Shown here: positions 16,562-26,488 of the stretch, piece after piece
Position numbering within the stretch: position 1 is the stretch's first letter
How the letters are laid out: each line of letters starts with the position of its first letter
Source of the DNA: Kibdelosporangium persicum
Lineage (GTDB): Bacteria; Actinomycetota; Actinomycetes; Mycobacteriales; Pseudonocardiaceae
Direction of reading: 5' to 3'
Assembly (NCBI RefSeq): GCF_013280595.1
Contig: NZ_JAAATY010000036.1
Span: 1 to 64,000 of the forward strand
DNA length: 64,000 bases
Translations under genes and position numbers: made by a program
The notes under the pieces: model-generated
What the model saw: only the letters and a program-made list of their open reading frames with translations
Told to the model about the DNA's origin: nothing
The model's database searches: none

Positions 16562-18175
16562 ATGGACGCGCCCGTGCTGCGCAGCCAGGCGGACCCGTCG
16601 GATCCGGCCTACCAGCGCTACGTCAAGGAGCACACCGAGCTGGTCGATGACCTGCGGGAACGTCTCGCGAAGGCGCGTGAGGGCGGTCCCGAGAAGGCGC
16701 GCAGGCGGCATGTCGAGCGCGGCAAGCTGCTGCCCCGCGACCGGGTGGATTCGCTGCTCGACCCCGGGTCACCGTTCCTGGAACTGTCCGCGTTGGCGGC
16801 CAACGGGATGTACTCCGACGAGGCGCCCGCCGCCGGGATCATCACCGGCGTCGGCCGGGTGTCCGGCCGGGAGTGCGTCATCGTCGCCAACGACGCCACG
16901 GTCAAAGGTGGCACGTACTACCCGGTCACCGTGAAGAAGCACCTGCGTGCGCAGGAAGTCGCGCTGCACAACAACCTCCCGTGCGTGTACCTGGTCGACT
17001 CGGGCGGTGCGTTCCTGCCGCGGCAGGACGAGGTGTTCCCGGACCGCGAGCACTTCGGCCGGATCTTCTACAACCAGGCCACGATGTCCGCCCGCGGCAT
17101 CCCGCAGATCGCCGCCGTGCTGGGCTCGTGCACCGCGGGCGGTGCGTACGTCCCGGCGATGAGCGACGAGGCCGTGATCGTGCGCGACCAGGGCACGATC
17201 TTCCTGGGCGGACCGCCGTTGGTGAAGGCCGCGACCGGTGAGGTGGTCACCGCCGAGGAGCTCGGCGGCGGCGACGTGCACTCCCGTGTCTCCGGCGTGA
17301 CCGACCACCTGGCCGAGGACGACGCGCACGCGCTGCGGATCGTCCGGTCGATCGTGTCCACACTGGGGCCGCGTGTTCCCAAGCCTTGGGACGTGGCGCC
17401 CGTCGAAGAGCCCGCCGTGGACCCGTCTCAGCTCTACGGTGTCGTACCGACGGACTCGCGGACTCCCTACGACGTCAGGGAAGTCATCGCCCGCGTGGTG
17501 GACGGCAGCCGGTTCCGTGAGTTCAAACGGGAGTACGGCACGACTCTGGTCACCGGCTTCGCCCGGATCCACGGGCACCCGGTCGGCATCATCGCCAACA
17601 ACGGTGTCCTTTTCGGTGAGTCGGCGCTGAAGGGCGCGCACTTCGTCGAGCTGTGCGACAAGCGCCGGATTCCCTTGGTGTTCCTGCAGAACATCACCGG
17701 CTTCATGGTCGGCAGGGACTACGAGGCCGGGGGCATCGCCAAGCACGGCGCCAAGATGGTGACCGCGGTGGCGTGCGCCCGGGTGCCGAAGTTCACCGTG
17801 GTCATCGGCGGATCGTTCGGCGCGGGCAACTACTCGATGTGCGGCCGGGCGTACTCGCCCCGGTTCCTGTGGATGTGGCCGAACGCCCGGATCTCGGTGA
17901 TGGGCGGCGAGCAGGCGGCGTCCGTGCTGGCGACCGTCCGCCGTGACCAGATCGAGGGACGCGGCGAGGAGTGGTCCGCCGCGGACGAGGAAGCGTTCAA
18001 GGACCCGATCCGCCGGCAGTACGAGGACCAGGGCAACCCGTACTACTCGACCGCGCGCCTGTGGGACGACGGCGTGATCGATCCAGCCGACACCAGGACC
18101 GTGCTCGGCCTGGCGCTGTCGGTCGCCGCGAACGCGGAACTCGAAGAAGTCGGCTACGGCGTTTTCCGGATGTGA
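16562..18175 (+). CDS. accD1: Acyl-CoA carboxylase beta subunit (methylcrotonyl-CoA type)
   Basis: 537 aa carboxyltransferase, cytosolic. [20 protein letters not shown] and [14 protein letters not shown] are found in methylcrotonyl- and geranyl-CoA carboxylases, not in propionyl-CoA carboxylase beta. The CoA-binding [16 protein letters not shown] and the [13 protein letters not shown] segments are present. AGGGAG precedes the ATG. The gene leads an operon with the biotin subunit (4-bp gap) and an acyl-CoA dehydrogenase, the same set as Mycobacterium accD1-accA1-fadE19. Role in leucine degradation is inferred from this match. Confidence 0.92.
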   Translation: MDAPVLRSQADPSDPAYQRYVKEHTELVDDLRERLAKAREGGPEKARRRHVERGKLLPRDRVDSLLDPGSPFLELSALAANGMYSDEAPAAGIITGVGRVSGRECVIVANDATVKGGTYYPVTVKKHLRAQEVALHNNLPCVYLVDSGGAFLPRQDEVFPDREHFGRIFYNQATMSARGIPQIAAVLGSCTAGGAYVPAMSDEAVIVRDQGTIFLGGPPLVKAATGEVVTAEELGGGDVHSRVSGVTDHLAEDDAHALRIVRSIVSTLGPRVPKPWDVAPVEEPAVDPSQLYGVVPTDSRTPYDVREVIARVVDGSRFREFKREYGTTLVTGFARIHGHPVGIIANNGVLFGESALKGAHFVELCDKRRIPLVFLQNITGFMVGRDYEAGGIAKHGAKMVTAVACARVPKFTVVIGGSFGAGNYSMCGRAYSPRFLWMWPNARISVMGGEQAASVLATVRRDQIEGRGEEWSAADEEAFKDPIRRQYEDQGNPYYSTARLWDDGVIDPADTRTVLGLALSVAANAELEEVGYGVFRM

Positions 18176-18179
18176 TGCG

Positions 18180-20129
18180 ATGTTCCAGCGAGTCCTGATC
18201 GCCAACCGCGGCGAGATCGCCGTCCGGATCGCCCGGACGCTGCGGCGGATCGGCGTGCGCTCGATCGCCGTGTACAGCGACGCGGATGCCGGCGCTCGGC
18301 ACGTGCTCGAAGCCGACACCGCCGTCCGCATCGGACCGGCGGCCGCGCGGGAGAGCTACTTGTCGATCCCGAGGATCATCGAGGCGGCGGTGTCCTCCGG
18401 TGCCGAGGCCGTCCACCCCGGATACGGCTTCCTGGCGGAGAACGTCGACTTCGCGCGGGCGTGCGCGGACGCGGGCCTGGTGTTCGTCGGCCCGCCGGTC
18501 GGCGCGATCGACGCGATGGGCGACAAGATCCGCGCCAAGCAGACCGTGATGGCCGCCGGTGTTCCGGTCGTTCCCGGGCGCACCGAGCCCGGCATGACGG
18601 ACGCCGATCTGGTCTCCGCGGCCGCCGAGATCGGCTTTCCGGTGCTGCTGAAGCCTTCGGCCGGTGGCGGCGGCAAGGGGATGCGCCTGGTCACCCAGAA
18701 GTCCGATCTCGCGGCCGCGATCGAGTCGGCACGTCGTGAGGCGCTCGGCTCCTTCGGCGACGACACGCTGCTGATCGAGCGGTTCGTGCAGCGGCCCCGG
18801 CACATCGAGATCCAGGTGCTGGCGGACAACCACGGCACCGTGATCCACCTCGGCGAGCGGGAATGCAGCCTGCAACGGCGGCACCAGAAGATCATCGAGG
18901 AAGCGCCTTCACCGTTGCTCACCGCGGACATGCGCTCCCGGATGGGTGCTTCGGCGGTCGACGCGGCCCGTGCCGTCGGTTACACCGGCGCCGGGACCGT
19001 GGAGTGCATTGTGTCGGCGGACCGGCCGGACGAGTTCTTCTTCATGGAGATGAACACCCGGCTGCAGGTCGAGCACCCGGTGACCGAACTGGTGACCGGC
19101 TTGGACCTGGTCGAGTGGCAGCTGCGGGTCGCTTCGGGCGAACGGTTGCCGATGTCGTCCGTCGAGCTGACCGGGCACGCGGTCGAGGCCCGGGTTTACG
19201 CCGAGGACCCGTCCCGGGACTTCCTGCCGACCGGTGGCACCGTGCTGGATGTCGTCGAGCCGGACGGCGTCCGTGTCGACTCCGGTTTGCGTGTCGGCAG
19301 CGTCGTCGGCTCGGACTACGACCCGATGCTGGCCAAGGTGATCGCATGGGCACCGACCCGGAGCGAGGCGTTGGGCCGGTTGTCGGCGGCTTTGGCGGAC
19401 ACGGCCGTGCTCGGCGTCGGCACGAACGTGGCTTATCTGCGTGATCTGCTTGCCGATCCTGATGTCGTGGCCGGTCGTCTGGACACGCAGTTGGTCTCCC
19501 GGCGGGCGGCTTTCACACAGTCCACTCCGGACCATGTCTTCGTGGCCGCGGCGATGGACGAGCTGCTGGCCATGCAGCCGTCCGGGCCGGTCGTCGACCC
19601 GTGGGACGTTCCTTCCGGTTGGCGTATCGGCGGTTCGGCCGGTTTCTCGGTGCGCCTGGATTCCGGCGACCGGCAGGTGACCGTCCGGGTGGTGGACGGC
19701 TTCGTCTCGGTGGGCTCCTCGGCGCCTTTGCCCGCGGTCGCGTCCGTTTCCGGGTCGGAGCTGCGGCTGACTTACGACGGCCGGACGTACCGCTACCGGC
19801 GTGCCAAGTCGGGTTCCGTGCTGTGGCTGGCTTCGGACGGGTTCACGTGGTCCGTCGCCGAGCACTCGCTGTTGGAGGAATCCTCGGTTTCCGGCGCGGA
19901 GGGCGGTCCGATCACCAGCCCCATGCCCGGGACAGTGCTTGTCGTCAAGGCATCCGTCGGTGACCGGGTCGCCGCGGGCACGCCGTTGCTCGTCGTCGAG
20001 GCGATGAAGATGGAGCACACGATCGCCGCACCGGTCGACGGCGTGCTTACCGAGCTGCATGTGCAAGCGGGCCAACAGGTCGCGCTGAACCAAGCCCTTG
20101 CCCTGGTAATCCCCGAGGAGCAGACATGA
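18180..20129 (+). CDS. accA1: Acyl-CoA carboxylase alpha subunit (biotin carboxylase + BCCP)
   Basis: 649 aa. Residues 1-445 are biotin carboxylase: [19 protein letters not shown] at the start, the Gly-rich ATP loop [11 protein letters not shown] and [15 protein letters not shown] less conserved linker follows, and the biotinyl domain closes the protein with EAMKMEH, the biotin-accepting Lys at 610. The length is typical of methylcrotonyl-CoA carboxylase alpha rather than the 590-aa AccA3 form. The stop overlaps the next ATG by 4 bases. Confidence 0.94.
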   Translation: MFQRVLIANRGEIAVRIARTLRRIGVRSIAVYSDADAGARHVLEADTAVRIGPAAARESYLSIPRIIEAAVSSGAEAVHPGYGFLAENVDFARACADAGLVFVGPPVGAIDAMGDKIRAKQTVMAAGVPVVPGRTEPGMTDADLVSAAAEIGFPVLLKPSAGGGGKGMRLVTQKSDLAAAIESARREALGSFGDDTLLIERFVQRPRHIEIQVLADNHGTVIHLGERECSLQRRHQKIIEEAPSPLLTADMRSRMGASAVDAARAVGYTGAGTVECIVSADRPDEFFFMEMNTRLQVEHPVTELVTGLDLVEWQLRVASGERLPMSSVELTGHAVEARVYAEDPSRDFLPTGGTVLDVVEPDGVRVDSGLRVGSVVGSDYDPMLAKVIAWAPTRSEALGRLSAALADTAVLGVGTNVAYLRDLLADPDVVAGRLDTQLVSRRAAFTQSTPDHVFVAAAMDELLAMQPSGPVVDPWDVPSGWRIGGSAGFSVRLDSGDRQVTVRVVDGFVSVGSSAPLPAVASVSGSELRLTYDGRTYRYRRAKSGSVLWLASDGFTWSVAEHSLLEESSVSGAEGGPITSPMPGTVLVVKASVGDRVAAGTPLLVVEAMKMEHTIAAPVDGVLTELHVQAGQQVALNQALALVIPEEQT

Positions 20130-21289
20130 TCGACTTCCGGCTCGAGGAAGAGCACGAGGCGCTGCGCAAAACGGTGCGGGAGTTCGCCAGGGAAGAAGTC
20201 GCGCCGGTGATCGGCGACTACTACGAACGGTGCGAGTTCCCGTACGAGATCGTCGCCAAGATGGGCCGGATGGGCCTGTTCGGCCTGCCTTTCCCGGAGT
20301 CGGTCGGCGGAATGGGCGGCGACTACTTCGCCCTGTGCCTGGCTCTGGAGGAACTGGCCCGGGTCGACTCGTCGGTCGCGATCACCCTGGAGGCCGGCGT
20401 TTCGCTCGGTGCCATGCCGATCTACCGCTTCGGCACGCCGGAGCAGCGGGAGCAATGGCTGCCGTCGCTGGTCTCCGGTGAAGCACTGGGTGCCTTCGGG
20501 CTGACCGAGCCTGGCGGTGGTTCGGACGCGGGCGCGACCCGGACGACTGCCCGGCGTGACGGTGACTCGTGGGTTGTCAACGGCACCAAGGCGTTCATCA
20601 CCAACTCCGGCACGGACATCACCCGCCTGGTGACCGTGACGGCCGTGACCGGTGAACGAGACGGCCGTAAGCAGATCTCGGCGATCATCATCCCTTCCGG
20701 CACGCCCGGCTTCGCGGTGTCGAAGAAGTACTCCAAGGTCGGCTGGAGTGCCTCGGACACGCGTGAGCTGTCTTTCGCGGACTGCGTGGTCCCGGCATCG
20801 AACCTGCTCGGCGAGGAAGGGCGGGGATACGCCCAGTTCCTGTCCACTTTGGATGAGGGCAGGGTGGCCATTTCGGCGCTTTCCGTGGGACTGGCGCAGG
20901 GGTGCGTGGACGAGTGCGTCCGGTACGTCGCCGAGCGTGCGGCGTTCGGCCACAAGATCGGTGAGTACCAGGCGATCCAGTTCAAGATCGCCGACATGGA
21001 GGCCCGTACCCACGTCGCCAGGCTGGCCTACTACGACGCGGCGGCGCGGATGCTGCGCAAGCAGCCGTTCAAGCGACAGGCCGCGATCGCCAAGCTCGTC
21101 TCGTCCGAGGCAGCCATGGACAACGCCCGTGAGGCCACGCAGATCTTCGGCGGGTACGGCTTCATGAACGAGTTCCCGGTCGGCCGCTTCTACCGTGACG
21201 CGAAGATCCTGGAGATCGGCGAAGGCACGAGCGAAGTCCAGCGCATGCTGATCGCCCGGGACCTCGGCCTCACCCGCCCCTGGCAATAA
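20126..21289 (+). CDS. Acyl-CoA dehydrogenase of the leucine/branched-chain operon
   Basis: 387 aa FAD enzyme. [20 protein letters not shown] binds flavin, and the C-terminus has [20 protein letters not shown] followed by [11 protein letters not shown]. Operon context suggests isovaleryl-CoA as substrate, but classical isovaleryl-CoA dehydrogenase has Ala or Gly where this protein has Glu in EGTSEV; Glu there is the base of short- and medium-chain enzymes. It may therefore act on another short branched acyl-CoA. It resembles Mycobacterium FadE19 in position. A palindromic repeat starts directly after its TAA. Confidence 0.9.
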   Translation: MIDFRLEEEHEALRKTVREFAREEVAPVIGDYYERCEFPYEIVAKMGRMGLFGLPFPESVGGMGGDYFALCLALEELARVDSSVAITLEAGVSLGAMPIYRFGTPEQREQWLPSLVSGEALGAFGLTEPGGGSDAGATRTTARRDGDSWVVNGTKAFITNSGTDITRLVTVTAVTGERDGRKQISAIIIPSGTPGFAVSKKYSKVGWSASDTRELSFADCVVPASNLLGEEGRGYAQFLSTLDEGRVAISALSVGLAQGCVDECVRYVAERAAFGHKIGEYQAIQFKIADMEARTHVARLAYYDAAARMLRKQPFKRQAAIAKLVSSEAAMDNAREATQIFGGYGFMNEFPVGRFYRDAKILEIGEGTSEVQRMLIARDLGLTRPWQ

Positions 21290-21352
21290 CCCCAGCTCAC
21301 CCCTCGTGAGTGTTTATCCGTGTTCTAACCCTGACAAACACTCACGAGGGGG
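21290..21352 (+). repeat. CTCGTGAGTG palindromic element, copy D
   Basis: CCCCTCGTGAGTGTTTATC (21300-21318) and GACAAACACTCACGAGGGG (21333-21351) pair over 19 bp with one mismatch. Loop CGTGTTCTAACCCT, same orientation as copy A. The preceding CCCCAGCTCA is shared with copy A. It fills the junction of two convergent genes, so it can act as a two-way terminator. Confidence 0.92.
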
Positions 21353-21365
21353 ACGTGGGGGTTTG

Positions 21366-22598
21366 TCACCAGTCGGGGCGGAGGGGCATTCCGCTGTAGC
21401 CGCGGCTGTCGGTTTTCACGCCCAGGATCTGGTGCAGCTGGATCCAGTTGCGGTCGAAGCCGAGGCGCGAGCCTGCCATGTACAGGCGCCAGACCCGTGC
21501 GGTGTGCGGGCCGACTTCCTGGACGGCTTCGGCCCAGTGCCGCTCCAGGTTGGCGCACCAGGCCGCCAGTGTCCGCGCGTAGTGCTCGCGGAGGTTTTCC
21601 TCGTGCCGCACTTCGAAGCCGGTGTCGTGCATCTGGGACAGAATCCGGCCTGGGCCGAGCAGTTCGCCGTCGGGGAACACGTACCGGTTGATGAAGCTGC
21701 GGGTCTGCGCGTCCCGCAGGTTGTCCGGTCTGGTGATGCAGTGGTTCAGGATACGGCCGCCGGTCCTCAGCTTGCTGTAGAGCAGGTCGAAGTAGGACGC
21801 CAGGTTCGCGTCGCCGATGTGCTCGGTCAGGCCGATCGAGCTGATCGCGTCGAAGTCGGTCTCCCGCACGGCGCGGTAGTCCAGGTGACGGACCTCCGCC
21901 AGGTCGCCGAGGCCTTCCTGCGCGATGCGCTTCTGGGCGTATTCCGCCTGGTTCGCCGACAGGGTCACGCCAAGAGCTTGTACGCCGTAGTGCTTCGCCG
22001 CGTGGATCACCATGCCGCCCCAGCCGCAGCCGACGTCGAGCAGGCGCATTCCCGGCCGTAGCGCCAGTTTGCGGGCGACCAGGTCGTGTTTGGCGTACTG
22101 CGCCTCTTCGAGGGTGAAGTTCTCGTTCTCGTAGACGGCACACGTGTACGCCATCGAAGGACCGAGGACCCATTCGTAGAACTTGTTGGACACGTCGTAG
22201 TGGTGCGAGATCGCCTCGGCGTCCCGCATGCGGGAGTGCCGCTCCCCGGCCAGGCGCCGTTCCTGCTTCGGCGGCCTGGTCGGCCACAGCAGCCTCGCCC
22301 CGGCCAGTTTCGCCGCCAGTTTCACCCGCAGCGACGCCGGGACCTCCCGCAGCCTGACCTCCGGCAGGGCGGCCAGCGCCGTGTACATGTCGCCGACGAT
22401 CTCCAGCGCGCCCGTCACGTACGCCCGGACCAGCCCGAGGCTGTTGGGTGCGCTGGCGATGTGCGACAGGGCGAGCGGTGACCGCACGTCCACGCGCACT
22501 TCGGCGTCCGGCGCGCCGGCCCGGCTGCCGTCGTAGGCGACGAACTCGACCGGCACCTCAGGGCCGGTCACCTCATAGATGGCTTCCGCGATTCGCAT
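21366..22598 (-). CDS. tmsB: Fatty-acid 10-methylene methyltransferase (Cfa family)
   Basis: 410 aa, cyclopropane-fatty-acid-synthase family. SAM motif LLDVGCGWGGMVIHAAKHYG, the bicarbonate/active-site GLTEHIGD and the SHHYDVSNKFYEWVLG signature are present. Paired with an FAD-binding reductase directly upstream (TAG followed at once by ATG), the arrangement is that of tmsA-tmsB or bfaA-bfaB, which convert phospholipid-bound oleate to 10-methylene and then 10-methylstearate (tuberculostearate). That pairing makes 10-methylene transfer more likely than cyclopropanation. Acts at the membrane surface. Confidence 0.85.
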   Translation of the reverse strand: MRIAEAIYEVTGPEVPVEFVAYDGSRAGAPDAEVRVDVRSPLALSHIASAPNSLGLVRAYVTGALEIVGDMYTALAALPEVRLREVPASLRVKLAAKLAGARLLWPTRPPKQERRLAGERHSRMRDAEAISHHYDVSNKFYEWVLGPSMAYTCAVYENENFTLEEAQYAKHDLVARKLALRPGMRLLDVGCGWGGMVIHAAKHYGVQALGVTLSANQAEYAQKRIAQEGLGDLAEVRHLDYRAVRETDFDAISSIGLTEHIGDANLASYFDLLYSKLRTGGRILNHCITRPDNLRDAQTRSFINRYVFPDGELLGPGRILSQMHDTGFEVRHEENLREHYARTLAAWCANLERHWAEAVQEVGPHTARVWRLYMAGSRLGFDRNWIQLHQILGVKTDSRGYSGMPLRPDW

Positions 22599-23927
22599 CT
22601 AACTACCCCGCACGCACTTGTCGTAGAGGTCGGGCAACCGACCGTCCGGATCGAACTGGAGTTTCAGGTCGCGATACCGCTCCCCGTCGTACAACCGCCA
22701 GAAGTCCTCGCGCGAGTAGAAGGACTCCGAGTACAACGACTTGTGCCCGCCGAGGTCGGTCACGACCTGCTCGATCAGGCGGTTGTGGTGCCCTGGTCGC
22801 TGGCCGGGCCGCAGGGGCACGGTCGCCCAGAACCCGACGTTGACGTACAGCGTGTCCGGGTCCATCGGGTACAGCGGCCACGTCTGAGCGTCGCGCAGCT
22901 TGATCGGGCACAGCCAGACCGGGCTGATGCCGATGTCCCGGTGGAAGAACTCAAGGAACTCGCCGACCCTGCCCAGCGGGATCTCCACGTCCTGGATCAC
23001 CGGTTCCCGGTCGGGCGCGCCCTTGATCCGCCGGGCGCGGCTGGTCACGCCGTACCTGCGGTCGAGCGCGACCAGCTTGCGGTAGACGTCCGAGCGCAGG
23101 TACTTCTTCGGCCACAGCCGTCGGACCCACGGGATCTGGGCGCCGAACGCGCGGGAGCACCAGAACCAGTCGGTGTCCCAGCGCCAGAGGTAGTCCCGGA
23201 TGGTCAGCAGGTCTGCCGTCCGCTCCCGGATGGACTTGTAGAAGATGTCCTGGCCGGTGTAGTCGCTCGGTCGAAATGTCGGTTTGTCGACAAATCGGCC
23301 GATGGTCAGGTACTGCTCGCCGGGACCGAACACCGTGCCGTCCAGGAAGTCGGCGTCGGTGTGTTCGGCGATCACGGCCGGGTCGTCGAACCGGACGTGC
23401 CGCAGTTCGACGTACGGTGACACCGGTTCGAGCTCGATCTTCAGCCGCAGCGCGTACCCGAAGGTGCCGTAGGAGTTGGGGAAGCCCCGGAACAGTTCGT
23501 CGCCGCGTGCCAGGCGCACGATCCGGCCGTCGCCGGTGAGGATCTCCATTTCCAGCACGGATTCGTGCGGCAGGCCGTTGCGGAACGATGTCGACTCGAT
23601 GCCCAGGCCCGCCACCGCGCCACCGAGCGTGATCGTCTTGAGCTGCGGGACGACCAACGGCATCAGGCCGTACGGCAGCGTGGCGTCGACGAGGTCTTCG
23701 TACGTCGTCATCCCGCCGACGTCGGCGGTTCGCGCCTCGGCGTCGACGCTGAGCACTCCCGCGAAGCGGCTGACGTCCAGCGTCCGCGTGGCCGGGTCAC
23801 GGAACCGGAACAGGTTCGACGTGGACTTGGCCAGCCGGACCGGAGTCCCGTGCGGCAACGCCGCGTACTGGTCACGTAATGTCGCCGCAGCCCGCTCGTG
23901 GCCCATCAGGGCCTGTTGGTTGCCCAT
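22599..23927 (-). CDS. tmsA: FAD-binding oxidoreductase, 10-methylene fatty-acid reductase
   Basis: 442 aa with a PCMH-type FAD domain: GGMTTYEDLVDATLPYGLMP, PQLKTITLGGAVAGLGIES and GYALRLKIELEPV, then a DIPWVRRLWPKKYLRSD-like cap region. This is the DUF/FAD reductase family that reduces the 10-methylene group using NADPH. ATG at 23927 is preferred; ATG at 23906 is possible and the frame stays open further upstream without family-like sequence. It sits directly before the methyltransferase gene, giving a two-gene operon. Confidence 0.83.
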   Translation of the reverse strand: MGNQQALMGHERAAATLRDQYAALPHGTPVRLAKSTSNLFRFRDPATRTLDVSRFAGVLSVDAEARTADVGGMTTYEDLVDATLPYGLMPLVVPQLKTITLGGAVAGLGIESTSFRNGLPHESVLEMEILTGDGRIVRLARGDELFRGFPNSYGTFGYALRLKIELEPVSPYVELRHVRFDDPAVIAEHTDADFLDGTVFGPGEQYLTIGRFVDKPTFRPSDYTGQDIFYKSIRERTADLLTIRDYLWRWDTDWFWCSRAFGAQIPWVRRLWPKKYLRSDVYRKLVALDRRYGVTSRARRIKGAPDREPVIQDVEIPLGRVGEFLEFFHRDIGISPVWLCPIKLRDAQTWPLYPMDPDTLYVNVGFWATVPLRPGQRPGHHNRLIEQVVTDLGGHKSLYSESFYSREDFWRLYDGERYRDLKLQFDPDGRLPDLYDKCVRGS

Positions 23928-23979
23928 GTCAACCGATGCTAGGCCTGACCGCGAGACCCAGCATTGTGATTTTCGGACA

Positions 23980-24804
23980 CTATCGGGCCGCGTTGTACTC
24001 CTCGAACAACTCCGGCAGGTACGCCAGGAGCAGGTCGACCGTGCTGAACAATCCGGCAATCGGGTCAAGCCGGGCGGTCGCGTAGGCGACTTCGCAGCCT
24101 TTCCGCGCGGGGACGGATTCGCGCACGTCGGTGAACCAGTCCAGGAACGGCACACGCTGGCGGGCCAGGTCAGGGTGGATCAGTCCGCCGTAGACGGCGA
24201 GCAGGTCGAGCACGGCCGGCCGGTTGCGCAGCGTCCACCGGTAGAACTCGGAGTACAGGAAGAACCGGCGTTCGGCCGCGACCGGCTTGATCCCGTGCAC
24301 TTTCTCGGCTATCGCGACACCGTGATCGGTCGCTGCCTGTTCGGCCTCGCTCCACGCTTTGTCGTGCACATTGCGTGCGGTCAGTTCCCCGGCACGCAGC
24401 CGGGTCAGATAAATCGCCCATCCGCGCGAACCGGGATTGCCGAACTCGTCCTCTGACCGGCCGAGTGCGATCGCGATCCCCCGTTCGATGCCTTCGACGA
24501 TCCCGGCGTCCACGTAGGACACCCACGTGCCGGGTGCGCCCATCCCGTGGTCGCGGAAGAACATGATCACGCCCTCGATGTTGCGCCACCGGTCGGTCGC
24601 GCCGAGCTCGGCGGCGGGCCCGCGCTGCATCAGCCGGACCAGCTCCAGCCGGTCGGGCATGCTCATCAAGTTGATCTCCTCGGCCGTGCAGTCCAACGCG
24701 GCCGCGCAGTCCTGCGGCGTACGCGCGGCCGCGGCAGCGGCGGGCGCGGGCATGAGAAGTCCGGCGAACAGGGACACGACAACGATCCACGCTGATCGCT
24801 TCAT
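23980..24804 (-). CDS. Secreted protein of unknown function
   Basis: 274 aa. A Sec signal peptide of about 25 residues ends in APAAAAAA. The mature part is alpha-rich with conserved-looking blocks DCTAEEINLMSMPDRLELVR, MFFRDHGMGAPGTWVS and RRFFLYSEFYRWTLR, and two Cys near the N-terminus that may form a disulfide. No catalytic motif was recognised. It lies 10 bp after the alpha/beta-hydrolase gene on the same strand, so the two exported proteins are probably co-expressed. Confidence 0.75.
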   Translation of the reverse strand: MKRSAWIVVVSLFAGLLMPAPAAAAAARTPQDCAAALDCTAEEINLMSMPDRLELVRLMQRGPAAELGATDRWRNIEGVIMFFRDHGMGAPGTWVSYVDAGIVEGIERGIAIALGRSEDEFGNPGSRGWAIYLTRLRAGELTARNVHDKAWSEAEQAATDHGVAIAEKVHGIKPVAAERRFFLYSEFYRWTLRNRPAVLDLLAVYGGLIHPDLARQRVPFLDWFTDVRESVPARKGCEVAYATARLDPIAGLFSTVDLLLAYLPELFEEYNAAR

Positions 24805-24814
24805 GTCTGTGAAT

Positions 24815-25723
24815 CTAGAACCTTTCGAGGTGACTCAGCAACAGCGCGGATGTCGTCTCCGCTGCCTCCTCCGGCACGTTGTGGCCTATCCCGTCCAGCA
24901 CTTCCAGCCGGTAAGGCCCAGTCACCCAATCGTGTGTCCGCTGTACGCCGTAGGGCGCCACGAACGGGTCTTCGGTGCTCGCGATGAACAACGTCGGCAG
25001 CGCGACACGCTGCTCGTAGCCAGTGAAGTCGTTGGCCCGGTACCAGTTCAACGCGGCCGTCAACGCGCCCGGCTCGGACAGCCGCTCGTAGTAGATGTCG
25101 CACTTGTGTTGCGGCACGCCACGCAGGGTGAGCTTGCCGCTGTTCAGGATCTCGGTCTCCGGGATCGGCGTGGGCCTGCGGAAGCCGTCCACGTACTTCG
25201 ACGCCTCCCGTTGGGCGGGATCGACCCGCAGCGCCTCGGCGAACGCGCCGAGATGCGGCACGGAGACCGCGGTCAACGTCCGGACCCGATGCGCGTACCG
25301 GGCCGCCGCGATCCACGCGACCGCCGCGCCCCAGTCATGCCCGACGAGGTCGAACTTGCGCCACCCCAACGCGTCCGCGATCGCCACCACGTCGTTGACG
25401 CCGTAGTCCAGCCAGTAGTCCTCGACTTCCGGCGGCCGCACGCCCGGCGAGTACCCTCGCATGTCCGGCGCCACAGCCCGGTACCCGGCGGCCGCCAAGG
25501 CCCGCAGCTGCTCATCCCACTCCCGGCCGAGCTCGGGGAATCCGTGCAGCAGAAGGACTTTCCTGCCGTTGCGCGGCCCGGCCGCGACCGCTTCGAAGGT
25601 GCCGACGCACGTCGTGACCCGCAATGGAGTGATCCGCTGGGCCGCCTCCGCGGTGCCCGCGGTGCCCAGCGAGGCGACTCCCGCCGCTGTCAGCGTGAGG
25701 AAATTCCGACGAGTCCTTGACAT
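24815..25723 (-). CDS. Tat-exported alpha/beta hydrolase (epoxide-hydrolase-like)
   Basis: 302 aa. The N-terminus SRTRRNFLTLTAAGVASLG is a twin-arginine signal. The body has the HGFPELGREWDEQL oxyanion region, nucleophile elbow VGHDWGAAVAW (Asp nucleophile, as in epoxide hydrolases and haloalkane dehalogenases), a cap domain, and a C-terminal GIGHNVPEEA (His). ATG at 25723 starts the Tat signal. The GHDWG elbow makes epoxide hydrolase the likeliest reaction; the substrate is unknown. Confidence 0.87.
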   Translation of the reverse strand: MSRTRRNFLTLTAAGVASLGTAGTAEAAQRITPLRVTTCVGTFEAVAAGPRNGRKVLLLHGFPELGREWDEQLRALAAAGYRAVAPDMRGYSPGVRPPEVEDYWLDYGVNDVVAIADALGWRKFDLVGHDWGAAVAWIAAARYAHRVRTLTAVSVPHLGAFAEALRVDPAQREASKYVDGFRRPTPIPETEILNSGKLTLRGVPQHKCDIYYERLSEPGALTAALNWYRANDFTGYEQRVALPTLFIASTEDPFVAPYGVQRTHDWVTGPYRLEVLDGIGHNVPEEAAETTSALLLSHLERF

Positions 25724-25794
25724 CCGCCAAGCCTGGCGGTGAGCGGGGTTCGCCAACCATCAGGCGCACCCCCGAAGCACGGGTGGGGCCAGCC

Positions 25795-26424
25795 CTAGCG
25801 GACGGTGAGTTCCGCGGGGGCCAGCTGACGCAGGCAAGCCCTGGCGCGTTGCCAACGGGCGTCGAGGTGTGAGTCGTCGGGGTACGCCCAACTGCCGACC
25901 AGCAGCCCACGCACAGTGTCCATCGCGGTGTACGCGTAATGGCGGAAGGCCGAAGTGTCCGCCTGGGGACCGAACAGGCGCCTGCCGAACTCGACGATCA
26001 CCTCGCTGATCTCCGGTTCGACCTCGGCGACCAGGGCGCGCAGGGCCGGGTCGGTCCGGGCGGCCAGCAGCAGTTCCGTGCTCGCGGCGAAGATCGGGCC
26101 CTGGTGGATCTCCCAGAGCAGGTCGAGGGTGTCGCCGATCGGGTCGGTGGACGCGGCCAGTTCGTCCATTCGTGCGAAGGCGAGCCGGGCCCGGCGGGCG
26201 GCGACGTCGCGGACGGCCGCGGTGACCAGGTCGGCCTTGGTGGGGAAGTGGTGCACCTGGGCGCCGCGGGTGACGCCCGCGCGTTCGGCCACGCGGGTGG
26301 TCGTCGTGCCGGAGTAGCCGTGTTCGACGAGGCAGTCGATGGTCGCGTCGAGCAGTCGAGCGCGCATGGCCGCGCTGCGTTCTTCCTGCGTGCGGCCGGT
26401 TTTTGAGGTCCTTGTCGCCGGCAT
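25795..26424 (-). CDS. TetR-family regulator
   Basis: 209 aa with the helix-turn-helix at about 18-66 (RLLDATIDCLVEHGYSGTTT, then VAERAGVTRGAQVHHFPTK). The C-terminal domain is of the type seen beside lipid-metabolism genes. It is divergent from the SDR-ALDH-hydrolase operon, with 64 bp between, and probably represses that operon and itself. Confidence 0.9.
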   Translation of the reverse strand: MPATRTSKTGRTQEERSAAMRARLLDATIDCLVEHGYSGTTTTRVAERAGVTRGAQVHHFPTKADLVTAAVRDVAARRARLAFARMDELAASTDPIGDTLDLLWEIHQGPIFAASTELLLAARTDPALRALVAEVEPEISEVIVEFGRRLFGPQADTSAFRHYAYTAMDTVRGLLVGSWAYPDDSHLDARWQRARACLRQLAPAELTVR

Positions 26425-26439
26425 GGGGGCAACAATACC

Positions 26440-26463
26440 TGCAAGTGTGTATGTTAGTTTGCA
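26440..26463. promoter_or_regulatory. Candidate TetR operator, divergent SDR promoter
   Basis: TGCAA (26440-26444) and TTGCA (26459-26463) flank an AT-rich 14-base centre in the 64-bp divergent gap. Weak but well placed. Confidence 0.35.
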
Positions 26464-26488
26464 CTACTCGGCGAGCCGGAGGTGCGGC

